Source: Gymnogyps californianus
Taxonomy: Eukaryota > Chordata > Aves > Accipitriformes > Cathartidae
NCBI RefSeq assembly: GCF_018139145.2
Contig: NC_059482.1
Location: 22,839,332 to 22,903,331 of the forward strand
DNA: 64,000 nt
Direction of reading: 5' to 3'
Shown here: piece after piece, positions 21,601 through 36,600 of the stretch
How the letters are laid out: each line of letters starts with the position of its first letter
Position numbering within the stretch: the first letter of the stretch is position 1
Notes under the pieces: generated by a model
What the model saw: the letters and a program-made list of their open reading frames with translations, nothing else
Told to the model about the DNA's origin: nothing
Databases searched by the model: none
Made by a program: the position numbers and the translations under genes

Positions 21601-24600
21601 AGGGTGCACGCGGAAGATGCTGGGATTCTGTGCGGGAAAGTGATGTTTCGGGGAACTAAGTCTCTCATTATACAGCATTTTAAATCTTTAATGTCTCTGG
21701 CTCACAAGCAAGGCTGCTAAGCTGTAGGTTCCTCCCCGAACGGGCCCAGCTTTCTACATCAGATCTGTCAGATGCACTCTCCTAGCCTGCAGATGACACT
21801 TTTAGAACGAGAACACCCTTTCACCGAGCCTGTGACTTCTCCACAGAAGACCAGTTCCCAGTGCAGGCTCTGCTGCTGTGCGTTATGCCTTTACCCCCAA
21901 GGGCTGGATCCTCCCCCTCTTACAAAGGGTACAAAAGCATCAAACCTGCTCTACCGCAGGTAGAATAGCAGGACTTCCCCGGGAGCAAGCACAGCCCGTG
22001 CAACAAGACCAGAATTTAGTCTGGTAGCCTTCCCGGCAAGTCTGGTCTGCATCGAAGACCTCAACGCGCTCTGACATATGTTCTAGTGGCTTAAAATAGA
22101 CAGGGGCATTCTGCCCCGCAGATGACCACCGGCCCGTCTTAATGCCTGGCAGCCCGCCACCAGCCTCGCAGCGTGAATGTGCTGAAGGCACCGCCGGGAA
22201 CACGTCTTGAAACCAGGATGGCCAAGCACGAATTGCTGCAGAGCAGCTGGGAGGACAGAGTAGCCTGCAGAAACTGTTGATACGCCCGAGGACACAGAGT
22301 TGAGAAGAATATCCTTCAAAAGACCAGAAGAACGGGAAGGCTAGTCAGAATTGAGTGTACTTTTGGGCTGCCTTAGGTCCTTCTGTCCTCCAACATGCAC
22401 ACGGGACCCTGTGAAAAGCAGGCCCTGAGCTCCCAGATGCAGCAGCAGCAATACAGCTGGTTGTCAGAAACCTTCCGCAGTCTTTCTTTTGTGCCCTATA
22501 GCGCAGCAGTTACCCCAGCCCACGGGCTTTGTCATACTGTGCACAGAGCCAACAAGCAGCCCTACGGTGGCAAATGCCTTGTTCCACAACTAGCAGGGAG
22601 AGGTTTTTGTTACGCACGTGTATACCTCTCACCGACATCTCTCTCCACAAGCCCAGCTGCCAACTTACTTGCCCACGATAATATGCAGCTGATGCTGCAC
22701 CTCAGCGTGGACGCTGGCTGCGACAGTGGAAGCCAGCTGCTCGGTGGTGCTCTGGAAGGTGCTGATAAGCTGTCGAAGCTGATTCAGCAGCGGGTCCCGG
22801 GCCTCCTGTTCTCGTACCTTCTTGTTCTTCAAGTGAGTCTCAAGCTGCTGGATATCTGCAATGACCAGAGAGGAAGACGTTTGTGCCATCGGTACCTGCG
22901 GAGATGGTCAGGGCAGAAATCCAGCTGCCAGGCTCTACATGTTCTCCAGCAGAAACAATTACTGAGCCAGCGTACGAGCGCAGGGGAGAGGGGAGAACGC
23001 ACAAGCCTTGTTTGGGGCTCTGTTACACTAACCTAGAAACCCTGCTTCCAGCCTCCCCATCATGCAGGATTACACGATACAGCAACAAAGCCACGAGGTC
23101 TCTTGCGACAGACCTTTACAGGCACTGTTTGTTCAGGGCAAGATAAAGGTGGGAGTGAGGGTATTTTATTTCATACACAGTGTGAGTTGTGATCTGCATT
23201 AGTGATGGAGTTCAATGCCAATGAAGAAAGAGGAGGAACATTTCTGACCAAAAAAAAAAATCATCCCTGCAGAGGTCAAAAATCTGTATTTTAAAATATT
23301 TTATGAGCTGGTCTGATCAAAAGGGAGAAGAATGTAAGCTCTGTGTACTTGTGGGAGACTTGTGAGGAAGAGGAAGGGTGCAAAATAAAGAGCAGCTGGA
23401 GACACTCTGTAGATGGATGGACAAGAGAAGTCGCTGTGCTAGCACTAGCCAACTTCAGGCCCTCTCAGAAACCAGCTCTGCAGAGCAATACCTGGCCTGG
23501 CCTCCCAGAAGGCCAAGGAACTGGATCCCAAGCCTGAGAACAGGAAAGGTTTTCTCCAGTGCATCAGTGTACAATTTTCCTTACTTAAGGGTATAATTTT
23601 CTTTTTTCCAGCCTGACCATGCCTAGACTGTTCAGCCACTGTTTAACCTCTGATCATCCCCGTACCGTTTTCTAAACCTTCCCCAATCCATTACACCTCT
23701 GAGATGAGGACCTAGCTGCAGGACCCTCTCCATCCGTCATCTTCTTGATGTCAGGATGGGATAATCCTACAGCTGGGCTTTACTACTCAATAGATGAAGT
23801 CACACATTCACAGAATGAGGCCAAGTGTTTCACTGCATGGGCTACAAAGACCAGAGGTGAATATCTGTTCTTATAGCACCACCCACAAAAATCTCCTCAC
23901 TTCTGCTTCCGTTTCCCAAGCGTGAAATGGAGCGCACAGATGAGCTAAGAGGTTCAACAGTTACCAGTGAAACTCTGAAAGGCAAAGACATAAGGCCAAC
24001 TTGTTGTCAGCCACTGATACAAATATGCTGTGCAGAGAAAACTCAGAGAAGAAAGCCTACTCACATTCCTGTGTGCCCTGCTTGAAGGTGTCATTGATTT
24101 GCTGGAACATGGACTGGCAGCTCTTCTCGAAGGCTGGCAACACAACGCTCTGAAATGCTTCCCTGTAAGCTGACTGGATCGGCCCCTGCAGGGTATCGGC
24201 CGTTGCCCTCACGACAGTATCTGTAAGGTTCTTACAAGCACACACAGAAGAGATTCCAGAAAATTAACAACAGCCTGCTGCAAACTAAAGGTGTGAACAA
24301 ACCCTGTCGGTCCCTGCAACACACCCACACCAGGTAAGGACAGCCCAGTGCCAGAAGCGTGTATTCCCTCAGCTCTTTCCACTGACCAGGCTGCGCCATG
24401 ACTACAGCAGAGCCTCCGCTTGCTGAGGGGCTGCCCGAGAACATCACCGTTTCCCTGTAGTTCAGCTGCAGAGCAAGGGAAGGCGGCACAGTCAGGCATG
24501 GCTCCTTTCCCCTACTCCTGCTTCCCTCCCACAATCCACCATCCCCTGCCAAGGCAAGTACAAGCTTCTGCTCCCTCAATAATGTAGAAATGGAGAACAG

Positions 24601-27600
24601 AGTAGAGAGCAGAAGAGCCAGTCAAACTTTCACCACCTGGCTGATGGAGATGGCCCTAAAAACACCGCTGTAGTGAGAATTCTCTGCTTTAGCAGAAAAT
24701 GAACAACTTAGTAAATGAAAGAAAGGGCTAATGAGGCAAAGCGGGCAGGGGAGTACACAAGCTCACTCTCCAGATGAGACCAGGAAAGAGCTTTGACCGC
24801 TGACAGCTAAACTGACCTTACCTGGAGATACAGGTGAGGGGAAGAGGTATGAGGAGTCACTACGCAGGCAGGTGACAGCTCAGTGTCTCCAGGAAAAGCT
24901 ACAGTCTGGTTCTCCTTACCTTTGATTTCACTAGCTTGGTGATACTCTCCTTCAGCGTCCCCTCAACAGCAGTGAGCTTGGCAGCAATAGTGTTACTTAG
25001 CTGGCCAGTGATAGGGTCCATGCTCTTGGAAATGCCTAGGCACAACACAAACGTGTCAAAGTTGCAGCTTTAAGCCTAGAGTCACACTTCAAAACCCAAA
25101 AAAGAAAACGGAGTCAAACTCTTCTTGGATACGACACAGCGAGGGGCAACGATCACAAGCTCTGGCTTGGGAAGCTAGGTTGGATGTTAGGAGAAACTTT
25201 TTGCTAGGAAGGTGGTACTAGCAAAAAAAGTCACCAGAGAGGCTGTGGAATCTCCAGCCTTGAAGGTTTTCAAGACTTGCCCCGACAAAGTCACGGCTGA
25301 CCTGATCTCGAATAGTGGGTAGCCCTGCTTCAAGCAGAACGGTGGACACTAATGGTTGCAGAAGGCTTTCCCACCAGCATTTCTTTGAACATTTCCTTAC
25401 ATGGATGGTGTCAGTGCGCCAAGGAAGGGCAAAGACAAGTTTAAGTTCGCTCCAGTCAAGTCTCAACATTTCCAAACTCATTAGCCTCTTTTGCCTTCCT
25501 CCATCGAACAGACTCCAGAAGCTTTATGGATTACAATGGAAGGTCAGACCACGCTCTCTGGAAAGGCATCCCCTCTGGCAGCCTCACACTCCTTCCAAAA
25601 CAGTTTAAAGAGCAATGACTGGTCTTCACGTAACCTAACTCCTACTCCGTACAGTGCCAACACTTTTACGCAGCGTGCTTTCAATCCCTACAGGGCTAAC
25701 TGTAGGGAGCCACCTTCAAAACCTAGGCAGCAACACTCACACTGGGGTACGGTCTTCTTCATCTCCTCGCGAATGGTCCTCTCCAGACGGTTACACACAG
25801 CAGTGGAAAGGGACTGAGAGAGCTGCTGAGACAGATGCTCCTGGAGCTGCCCGTTGCGCTGCTGTCCTTCCGTCAGCGCTCGGTCTAGTCTTCTCTCTAA
25901 TGAGAATGCATGTTAAGGAGCACAAACAACACATTTCCTCTCTACCCTCAACACTCCTGTCCACAAAGATGGATGCTAGCCTCACCTCCAGAGGCTCAGT
26001 GAGAGCAAATTTGCAGCTCTGGTGAAAGAGGGGTCTAATAACATTGCTGATGTGTTCCTCTAAACAACAGGGTGCTCCTAAACAAATGATCAGGGTGAGA
26101 GAGGAGCTCTGGAAGGCATGGTAGAAAAGTCAAACAGCTAAAAAGAAACTCAACAGTAGCGTTCCCTACATACTGTGCGTTAACTTAGCTGCCCACATAG
26201 GCAGCTCAGCCCCACACAGCCGCTCGCTCCCTCCTCTGCAGCGGGATGGGGGAGAGAACAGGAAGGGTAAAAGTGAGAAAACTCGTGGGTTGAGATAAGG
26301 ACAGTTTAACAGGTAAAGCAAAAGCTGCACGTGCAAGCCAAGCAAAATAAGGAATTCATTTACTACTTCCCATCGGCAGGCAGGTGTTCAGCCATCCCCA
26401 GGAAAGCAGGGCTCCATCACACGTAACGGTGACTTGGGAAAAGAAACGCCATCCCTCCGAACGTCCCCCCCTTCCTTCTTCTTCCCCCAGCTTTTACTGC
26501 TGAGCACAACGTCATACGGCACGGGACATCTCTTTGGTCAGCTGGGGTCAGCTGTCCCGGCTGCGTCCCCTCCCTACTTCTTGTCCACCCCCAGCCTGCT
26601 CGCCGGTGGAGCAGCGTGAGAAACAGAGAAAGCCTTGACAGGGTTTAGCAACAGCAAAAACATCAGTGTGTTATCAACGTTGTTTTGGTCACAAATCCAA
26701 AACATACCACCATACGAGCTGCTACGAAGAAAATTAACTCCATCCCAGCCAAAACCACTACAGAAGCCAAGCCCAATATCCATAAAAAGCAAACCGGTGA
26801 ATAGTTTCTACACTGAGATGCACGTGCGTCTTAAAAAAAAAAAAAGACAAAAACAACCCCAACAAAACAAACAGTGAAAAGACAATTCAGCTGCTGACAA
26901 AATTCAGTGCAGATATGAACTTGTGCAGATAGGGAAAAATTATTCTAATATTACAATATAGCTCTAGACTGTGAACTTCAGTAGAAAGCTATCTGAATTA
27001 TCTATGAAAATATCAGCCCGATGGTCAAAAAGGAAAATCCAAGACTAATTAATAGAGAAAACAGAAATCATTGTCATGTCATAGAAGTTAAGAGTGGTTT
27101 CAGACATGAAACAGGCTAGAGCTGCTCAGTTTGGGGAAGACGACCAAATTCAGTGCAGCAGAAGACGCACAGGAACTGACTGCTCACAATACAATAAAAA
27201 TAATTGGATACCAGCTTTGAAAACACCAAAAGAAAGTACTTTTCAAACAACACATAAGGGACCTGTGGACCACCAGATGTATAGATGGGTAGAGACAAGA
27301 TAATTCTATATTCAGCTATACAGTATGGCAGTCAGATGCTATTTCTGGTGCAAGTACCGACTTGCCTTAAGGAGGAAAGGAAGGAAAGGATCACCCCATA
27401 ATTACTCTTGTGCAAGAGGCCACTGCCTGACATAGCGTCATGTATTAGGTGCACCTCTCTAGTCTACTCCAGCGTTGCAGCACTTACAGTCTTAACAGGT
27501 AACTAGAAGATTTAGTGGTATGGAGAAAGTATCGGTTCTTCTCCATTCTATGTCTGAGTTTCTTGCCCTTAGAAAGGGACCGCGAGGAACTGAAATAGTT

Positions 27601-30600
27601 ATATTGCAGCCAGGCAATTCTCCCGCACCTATAGCCCACGCTACCAAGATCCTTGAACTTTCTTAGCCTTCCTCATGGCTCTCATCTGCCTCGCGGCCTT
27701 CCACTCCTTAACTGCCACACAACATTTGCAAACAAGGATACGCTCCTGCTCCTGCTGGGAGTCAATCACCCTCTCCACGTGGCCCATAAGGGAGCTCTGA
27801 ATGGCATCAAGGTGATCCGTGAGTCTCTGCAGCAGCTCCATCTGGTTCTGCCGCAGCTCAGAGAGCTCCCGCTGTTGGTTCCTCAATATGCACATCAGCT
27901 CATCCTGGAACTCTGGTGTCACCTACGCGTAGAGAGGACAAACATTCATTTCAAACAGGATCAGAGGTCAGTCAAGCTTTCTGCTAGGTATTAAGTCAAC
28001 CCCTGTGCCTAGGACTGAAGTACAACACACAAAACAGAAAAACAGAGCCAGATCAAATGCCTATTTCTAAGACTTTTGTCCCAAGAAATAAACTGATAAA
28101 GGTATGTGAAGTTCCCACATGGAATTCATAAATAGTTGCTTAGAATATCCTCAATAGTTTAGATTCAAGACTCTCTTCAAAGCTCTGGCATCTAAAAGAA
28201 AAACCCTATTCACTTTTGGCCAGGTACTGAGAGAGAGTGTTTAGGCCTCTGAATGCAAATAACGACCTCAAACTCTTATGAAGAGCTGTGCAATCAGTAG
28301 AGTAAGAAGGAGGTTTCCCAAGGACTTTTTCAGCTCTTTCACTTATTTATGAATAACCAAACAACTGGAGAAGTATACACCTATAGTTTGTTGTCTCTTC
28401 ACCTCCTCAAAATATCTAAAGGAGGAATACACGTTAAGGGCAGTTTAAGAAGTGTACGCAACTCGGCTGAGGGCATTTTCTGCCAGATATGAAGGCACTA
28501 TCAAGAGAGATAAGAAATTCCAACAGGCCAGTCCCACTGTGACCCTTACTTTGCTGGGAACAGCTTATCCTGCTGCTGACGCACGCGAGTCATCTCAGCA
28601 GGGAAGAGGAAATGAGTGGTAGTGTCTTGGATGATAGAGGGCTTGTGAGAACACAGAAATGCACATCGAGATGCAAAGGTGAGAAGGAAGCCATCAGTCT
28701 GGATAGCACTGAGCAGCCCCTTCTCCGCTGCGCACGTCAGAGAACAGAGCGACGCCAAGCCCAAGCGCAGCCCCGTCTCAGCCTGCTCAGGCACAGCAGG
28801 GGCCCACGGTACTTCACGAAACTGAGATGAACTTTCTCTCAGGTCTTTAGTAAGACAGTAAATAGAGGTGAAGCATCATGCCCTTGGGACGGACCGCAGA
28901 GCAGCTCTGACTCACCTGGTTGTTACATGCTCTTGGTGACTGGTTCACATCCCTGGAAATAAAAAGAGAAAAAGTAGTAATCCAATTATGTCAATTAACT
29001 GCTCTTATTATCCACGTCTTCTGCCAAAACAGATCACACATTTTACGGTTGCTTTAGATTTTACACTCCAGCTCATACTTCTGTTTTGCCTAGTATAACA
29101 TCAAGAGCAGTGGGAATTTGAAGGAGATTTGAACCAAGTTTTAACGAGGACTGTTACAAAGAACAATGCGCACTGATTCTTCAGTTTTGTCCAAATTCAA
29201 AGCCAGGGAAGGCTTCGCCAAACAGCTTTTGAACATCTCCTGATATTTTACAAAGAAAAAACAGGTACCTATTTGTTAAATATAGAATTAATGAGCTTCA
29301 AATCATCTAGAATGATTCCAGCTCTCAAGGTGAAGAAACTAGTGATGCACTCCAGCACATACAGCAGAATAAAGAAAAACACTGAACTGAGCCACTAATA
29401 TTGCATGTTTCCATCAAAGTCACAAATCCATGAATATTCGAACGCTACCAGAAGGAAAGTAAACATTTGCTGTTCCCAGACAGCATCCATTCAGCAACTT
29501 TAAAAGGACCGAGGCAGAAAAAAGGAAAGGCGTTTCTGGGGCTAAGAGCTTCTGGGTGTCACAGTAAAGGACCACAGCCAGAAACTTGATGCCATAGCCC
29601 ATCTTTGTTGTAATCTGCACAGCCAGATATCCAAATCACCGAGCTACGGGAACACAAGAAGAGGAGAGCACCATGTGCAGAAGCTGTGCTGCTCTCTTCA
29701 CATTAATGCAGACAGGTTGGTCTAATCTGCCATGGACAGACCTTTCCAGTCATCAGTTTTCACTTACAAGACATTCATATGGGCATGTTTAGAAACGCAC
29801 AAAAGCAGCAAGCAGGTAACGAACGATAGATATTGTTGAACGAGGGCACTGTGCCAGCGTTCAGAAGCCAACCAGAAATGGAGGCCACGTTAAGCTACAC
29901 TCTCAGTGTCACAGTTCCAACGAAGCCTTCACTGAAACCAGTAAATGGATCCAGTGTCCCCCCACAACGTGCAATTTACCTCCCGCCCATTGTTCTGAAG
30001 CCCAGGCTATATTTTGGATTTTGAGTCCCAGCTGGAAAGGCAGCGCAGAACCTAATCCCACACCCCTGAGTGGCAGCCAGTGTCCGAGTAACCAGCAACA
30101 CTTTCTGTCGGGTTACTACCACTTGCAAAATGGGGCGAGGGTTGGGAGCACTCGGCCGCTGCCCAGCCTCAGACCCTAGTCTCGCTGCTAACGGCTACAT
30201 CAGGTTGTGGCCCTGCGTAGCTGGTCCCACAGCCACCTGTATTCTGGCAAGCCCAGCGTACCCGTCATCTTTCTTGCCCTTCCGCTTTAGCTTTGGGGAA
30301 GCCCGGGGGATGCCTTGGCTTTCCAGTCCTTCACAGGCAGCCTCTGCGTAGACGCTTTGGCACCAAATCCACCCGACGTAGAAGCCAAGCTTGCAACTTC
30401 ATCATCATGGTCACTATGAAGGAACAGCAGGGGAGAGGACATCACTTGCAATACCGGACAGCGTTAGCCTTCACTAAGGAGAGGGGACTCACACTCTGCT
30501 CTTCATCCACACACGGCCAGAGTCACGCAGCTAAGGACACCCACCACCTTGAGCTTTAACACAGAGACCTCTACAGAGCTCAGCACGTGCTGCTCCGTTT

Positions 30601-33600
30601 TGATCCAGGTCTGCTCAGGCTGAGCTCGAGTGCTGCACAACAAGACTTGAAGGGTCTCTGCATTAGGCACAACTGTGGTTCAGGCAGCGCGGCAGAACGA
30701 TGCCTGTTCTTACTGCATACACACACTAGCACATAAGCCCTAGGACGTGACGCTGACCCAGCAGGGAACCCAAGCATAGCATATCCTTACAGCTTTACAG
30801 ACAGAAAGCACTTAACGCAGCAAGTATCGCGGGAACAGAGGAGAATCAGGTTGAGCCTAGGAAGTATGTGATCCTCGGTACCTTGGAGTCTTTCAGCTGC
30901 TGACCAGCCATCCAATACAGGCTGCAGGTTTCAGTCTGAATTTAAGTGTGGATTACGAATAAACCCGGAGCTGTCAAACAGGGCTGAGCTTGCCAGGCAC
31001 ACAGAACGTGCCCACGGAGCTTTAGGGTGGCTCATGAGGGAGCAGAGATGTCAAAAGCAAGAAACTAACTCCTGAGGTACCCTTGCTACCTTATCTAAGG
31101 CACAGTATTTGGAAACTGATCCCTTAACAGGTTTTCACTGGTAATTGAACCAAGCTTGGTCCATGCTCTTAGGAGCAGCACAGTCCAACCTTTCCCTACA
31201 GAGAGTAGATTGGACAATGCCCAGAGGCCAATCTCATGATCAGCTGAAGTTATCAGAACATTACAGAAGCTGGACTGCATACACACATTAAGTCAGGAGA
31301 CAAAGCAAAGACATTCACCCCACACGTGAAGGCTTGCTGGGGACAGAAGCACGAATGCAGCCTGAACTGAGTCCATGCAGGGCGAGAGAGGGGGCTGAGC
31401 ACTCTGGTACCTTTGTTCTGCACTAGCATCCTGGCTGTCATGCTGCAGCAGGTGGTAGCTGTGTCGATGATAGGAAGAGCTCTTGTGCTTTTCTTCAACC
31501 TCATCCCTTGGGCTAGAGGAGAAAAAAGAAAATACCGTCAATGAAAGTCTCTTTCAGCTTGGATATTTGCTCACTCCACTTCTCACGAGAGATCCTGATA
31601 GAAGGTCTAAACCAAACAAAAACCCCACGCCTATCTGCACGGATCCAGAAAGCAGCAGGTGTTGTTTAGAGGCACTAAACACTCAAACTTCTTCATGCAT
31701 TTTTCTGGGGGCCTTAAGAAGGGAGAAGCAGCTCAGCTATGCTTCAGGCACTAACCAAGAACAATCTCCCAACAGATATTCATGCAAGACAGGTAAGCCA
31801 CTACTCAAAATGGACAGTACAGCGTACTTCAGTGAATAGCATCACCTTGGGTTTGTTTTTCCTCAAGTAATAGTGATCACTGGGGCAAAAATCATCAGTG
31901 CTTCTCAGTTCTTTCAAGCATCTGAGGAAGTGTGTGAATTTGATGGGCTAGCTCTACCAGACAGAACAGAATTGTAACAGTGAATCCAGTCCGAGTTTCA
32001 TAAAGATTTTGAAAGCAAACTGCACGTGCTTCTAAGCTGTAAACTAGGTCTATCTGAATTCAGCTTGCAGGAAGATCTTTAGACAGAAGTGAGCACTTGT
32101 TACTTTCATGTAGGCTGATGGCTTGACTGAGCTGGAATGTAAAAAAAAAAAAAACAAAACACCAGAACTCTCTCAGATCCAGAGATATCTGATCTGATAT
32201 TCTGATATGAGAAGTCCTGAAGAATTCAAAGACAGAGTGGGATTGAGGGGAGTTGCAAACTCCTACAAAAGCATTTTCTCAACTTCAAATTATGAGCAAA
32301 AGCAAAAACACTGCATAGAGACACAGCCTCAGTGCCCTCCCCAGAGCCATCAGAATTGAGACCGTTTCCTGAAGCAGCATCCTCAGGTGCGGAGGCACGA
32401 GGTGAGGCCCTTCTCTCGCAATTCAGATGGGAGGGAACAGCCCTGGAGAGTTTGAGGGACAACACTGACACTCTCAGCAAGTCCTGTTGAAAAGGAAGGT
32501 GTTTGCAGGCTCTCACGGTGCATGCAGTCCTGGCCTAGACAGGCTCTGGAGGTGCCAGATGCATCTCGCTGTTCCTGTCCCACTACAAGACGGGGACACT
32601 AATTCTGTGATGAATCCTAGCACTGTTCCAGTGTGATAGTTTGCTCCTGGTAAGCAGGCGTATGTGATGTTGCCCCATTCCGCATGCCTGCTCCACAGAG
32701 ACATTGCCATTCATTTTCTGATTTTTAAAGTACTTTATTTATAATGCTAGCTGCACACAGGCCATCCTAGAAGAGAGATATACAATTAACCTATAATCAA
32801 ACCTGTCAGTTATGTGCTAATTGATTCCTTTCAATAAAAGCATGCAGGAATGCACCACCTGGGGCAGAATTTAGCTTGTACTGGTTTTATTTCCACAGTA
32901 CCAAAAAAAAAATTTCCCATCTCAAGTCTCCATTCTCAGGTGAACATGAAGGCCAATAAAGCAGACTTTTCACCTTCTTAACAGAGATCCTTTATGCTGC
33001 AAGGGGTATTAGAGAGCACAAATTGTTAGAGCTGGCCTAGGAAGTTCAGGACACAGACACACAGACCAAGCACACAGAAGGTTGAATCATCAGACCCTTT
33101 AAGGAAAGGAGGGATGGAGAACTGCTCTAGTTTAATCACAACAGAAGAGCTTTTCACCAAGCTAGCAACTTGGCAAGTCCAAAGAGATTGCCCTGGGCAA
33201 GACAAACCCAAGTGATTACCTGTCTGCCATGCTGTTCCTGGTTTCTCTGGTTATGTCAGGAGCTGCTGGCCACGGCTGACTCACAACACTGTCAGAAGAT
33301 GCGTTTTCCTGAGTTAAAGCAGTCTCCAGTAACGACGGAGCATTCAGTCTGTCCACCTCCACTGGAGGCATGTCCAAAGAGTGGTGGCTGTGCTCTGAAT
33401 TGTGCCGGTTCCTTGGAGACAGCAAATGCAAGGCTGAGGCAGCGGATGCCATACTGTCTGCGTGATGACTGGACTCCAGCACCTCCGCAGGGAGCCCAGA
33501 CGGAGCTGCCGCGAAGCTGCGTTGCAAGGTCTCGGAAGCGATCTCTGGGATATCTTGGGACATGGCTGTGGAAGCAGAGGAAATGACGTCTGGCGAGCGC

Positions 33601-36600
33601 TCGCGGGTGGGAGAAGCCTGGGGCACCACCAAGGGCTCCACCTCCTGCAGTTCCAGTGCTAGAGAGGGGTTTCCTGGCGTGACCTGAATTCAAAAAAAAA
33701 AAAAATCAAACAAGAGCCTTCAGGGTAATGTGGAGACACCCCAAGAACCCCTGGTACCTTACACCAACCACCTCTGGAAACAGCCAGCTCTATCTTTTCC
33801 TCATGTGATCCCTGTGCTCCCACTCTGTTCAGCGGATGGAGAAGGGCCCCAAAATTTGTAATGGACTCTCAGCTGGGCTAACACCACACTTAAACCAATG
33901 ATAGTTTGAACACACTTTCAAAAGAAAATGTAACACCAGTTCTACCTCCCTGCTCTGCTCCAGGATCCCTTCTCTTTGAGGGAAAAAGTTAGTTTTAACA
34001 TTGAATATCTCCTGGACTGAAAGCTTATTTCATTGTCAAGCTTTGGTCACAATCTGTTTTACATCACACCTGGAAAGAAAAATTTAGGAATAGGAAATGA
34101 TTGTTTCAGACCCGTCAGACCAACAAGGAGGAAGAAACCTTTCCAGGTAGCACTGTCTCCTAACACAAAGGCTGACCACGTCCAACCATTGTGATAGTGA
34201 CAGCACAAGCTAGAGCTGTCTCTAGTTTTCAGAGACATGCTGTTTTACACGAGGTCAAGTTCCATTAACAGGGGTAAACCTGGCTGCAGATCTGTGCCAG
34301 CAGCTGTTTTCTCCTAAGGGCAGACGCTGGCCCTGTTAATATCCAAATAAGTCTAATTTCAGCTTGTATAGGCCCCTACAGAGAGGTCCCTCGGCCCACG
34401 AGGAGAAGGAAGGGAGCAGCATTTGGAGCCTTACTGGAACAGGTGCCTTTGGTGTTAACTTGTCAGGCAGGCCCGGGATAAGAACTGAATGGCTCCTAGG
34501 ACTAGTCTGAAGACTGCTGCTACTGCTACTCAGCGTGAGGCTGGCATCCAGCTGCATCTTGGGGCTCACAGTCAAGTCTTCCGATGGCCTGCAGAAAACA
34601 GAGACACAAACAAATCAAGCAGGCCAACCTAATGATATACATCTGCATCAAACACTCGAGGTGAGGCGATGGGATCCACGGGTCAATGGAGGAGCTCAAC
34701 CCAAACTTCAGTAGCGTTCTCCAAGTCCTTGCTCTTTCCACTGTGGTCAGCTACTCCCTGTCAACTAGCACCTGCATCTCCTACTCCCCATACAGCCCAA
34801 AGAGACACAAGGTAGAAACAAAACAAACAAACAAAAACAAAAAAAGGGGGGGGGGCAGGCATCGCAATCTCTTAGAATTTGAGGTGTCAATGAGAGAAGG
34901 GACCTGTTATATCTTCAGTTCACGCTGTACAGAGTTTAGGGAGAAATGGGACACTACAGGATAGGTCTTTGTCCTTTTCCCAGCCCACAGAAATCAAGTT
35001 TTCGCCTGTTACGCAGCCCAACCCACCGCAACACTAGTAAGATTTTCCGAACAGTCCCAATTATCTCCCTGTCCTTGGTGGCTGCAGTGTTCTCTTACCT
35101 GTAAACAACGACAGCCCTTTGGGAGAAGCATGTAAAGCAACAAAACTGAGATGCAATAAGAGAATCCCTAGGAGGCACAAATGAAACACTATTGTTGGCC
35201 CCTTGGATGACAACAGGCAGGCTCCAAGCTGCATGAGAGATGCAAACAGTTGCCCATATAGGGACGTTGGGACTCAGGCCAGTTTCTAACTCTGGTTACA
35301 ATCTCCTCTCCTACAAGATACACCGCAGCTCTGCACCACCCTGAAAGACCCTATCAGTTCAGCTGCAGATATATTATTTAATACAGGTGCTATTTACCTG
35401 GGCATAGAGGCATCTGTGACAGAAGTGCTACTCATGGCTGTGACTGCAGTCAGGGAACTGACGCTGCTGCCTGGAGATACAGCGATCTGTAAGAAAATAA
35501 ACAGCGGTCAGGATGTGACAGAAGAGTCCAACAGCAGAGCTTGACCTAAGAACGCTGGCTCCAGAACCCCTAGAGTCTTTGGCAAAGAGGGAATAGGAAA
35601 AAAAAAAAGAAAAAAAGAAAAAAGAAATTAAAAAAAAAAGGTTGAGTTGTACTGCTAGGGTGCTCAGGTGCTGGTCGAAGGCAAACCTCGATACCTCCTC
35701 ATCACATGAACCATGACTGCTTTTATCAAGCAATTGCTCTCCCAAAATAAAGTGACATTCTGCAGAGCTCCGCACCAGATCCCCATCTTGTTCTTTGAGC
35801 TCGAGTGCTCTTGTCAAGGTCTGTTGCCACCAGTGAGGCCAGAGTCTGTACAGGGTTTAGGTCCTGCACTGCTGATACATGGACGTAGAAAGCTCCAGTG
35901 CACAAGAAGAGGTACTGCTCATCTAGCTAGCTGGCTAGCAGTGAAGAGCACAGGGAGATATGCTGGCCCCAATGCTGCTTCTGGCTATCAAGAAACACCT
36001 ACAGAGAACACCAACATAAGCACACAAGTGAGAAAGCCGGTGTGGCCAAGCTTCTTACGCTTGACAGTGCTTATGGCACAGAGCAGAGATTGAGCTAAAC
36101 TCAAGGCTGTGTCCACCCTACAGTGCTCCCAAGTGATGGTGCCAGCAGGAAAAAGCCTTCCATAAAATAGGTAGCAGTGAAAAGCCAGGTTTAAACTGAA
36201 CAGTTACACTGTTTAAACTGAAAAGTGAGCTGCTCCTTGCAGCAAACAGTATGTGCAACCATGACCCCATTAACAACTTCTCTCCGCTCCCTTGGGACAT
36301 CTTTGCATTGGGAAGGCTACCCACCCTCAGGCACAAAATTAACTTCTGCATTCAGCAACTTTGCCAGCAACATCAAAATCTTTAGGAGGAGTTTAATTTA
36401 TTCTTTGCTCCCCAAGTTGTCACTGGGGTGGCTCTCTCTCGTTAGTCAAGTCAGCATGAACTCCATTTCTGCACATCTCCACGTGCTTTCCATCCTCATC
36501 CAGGCTCCTCCAGTACACGTTCAAGCTGTGGTGACAACCATGCGTTCCTCCCTTGGAGGGGGAAGCCTTGTCTTAGGATGTGTACGTGGAGTGCTGCTCT

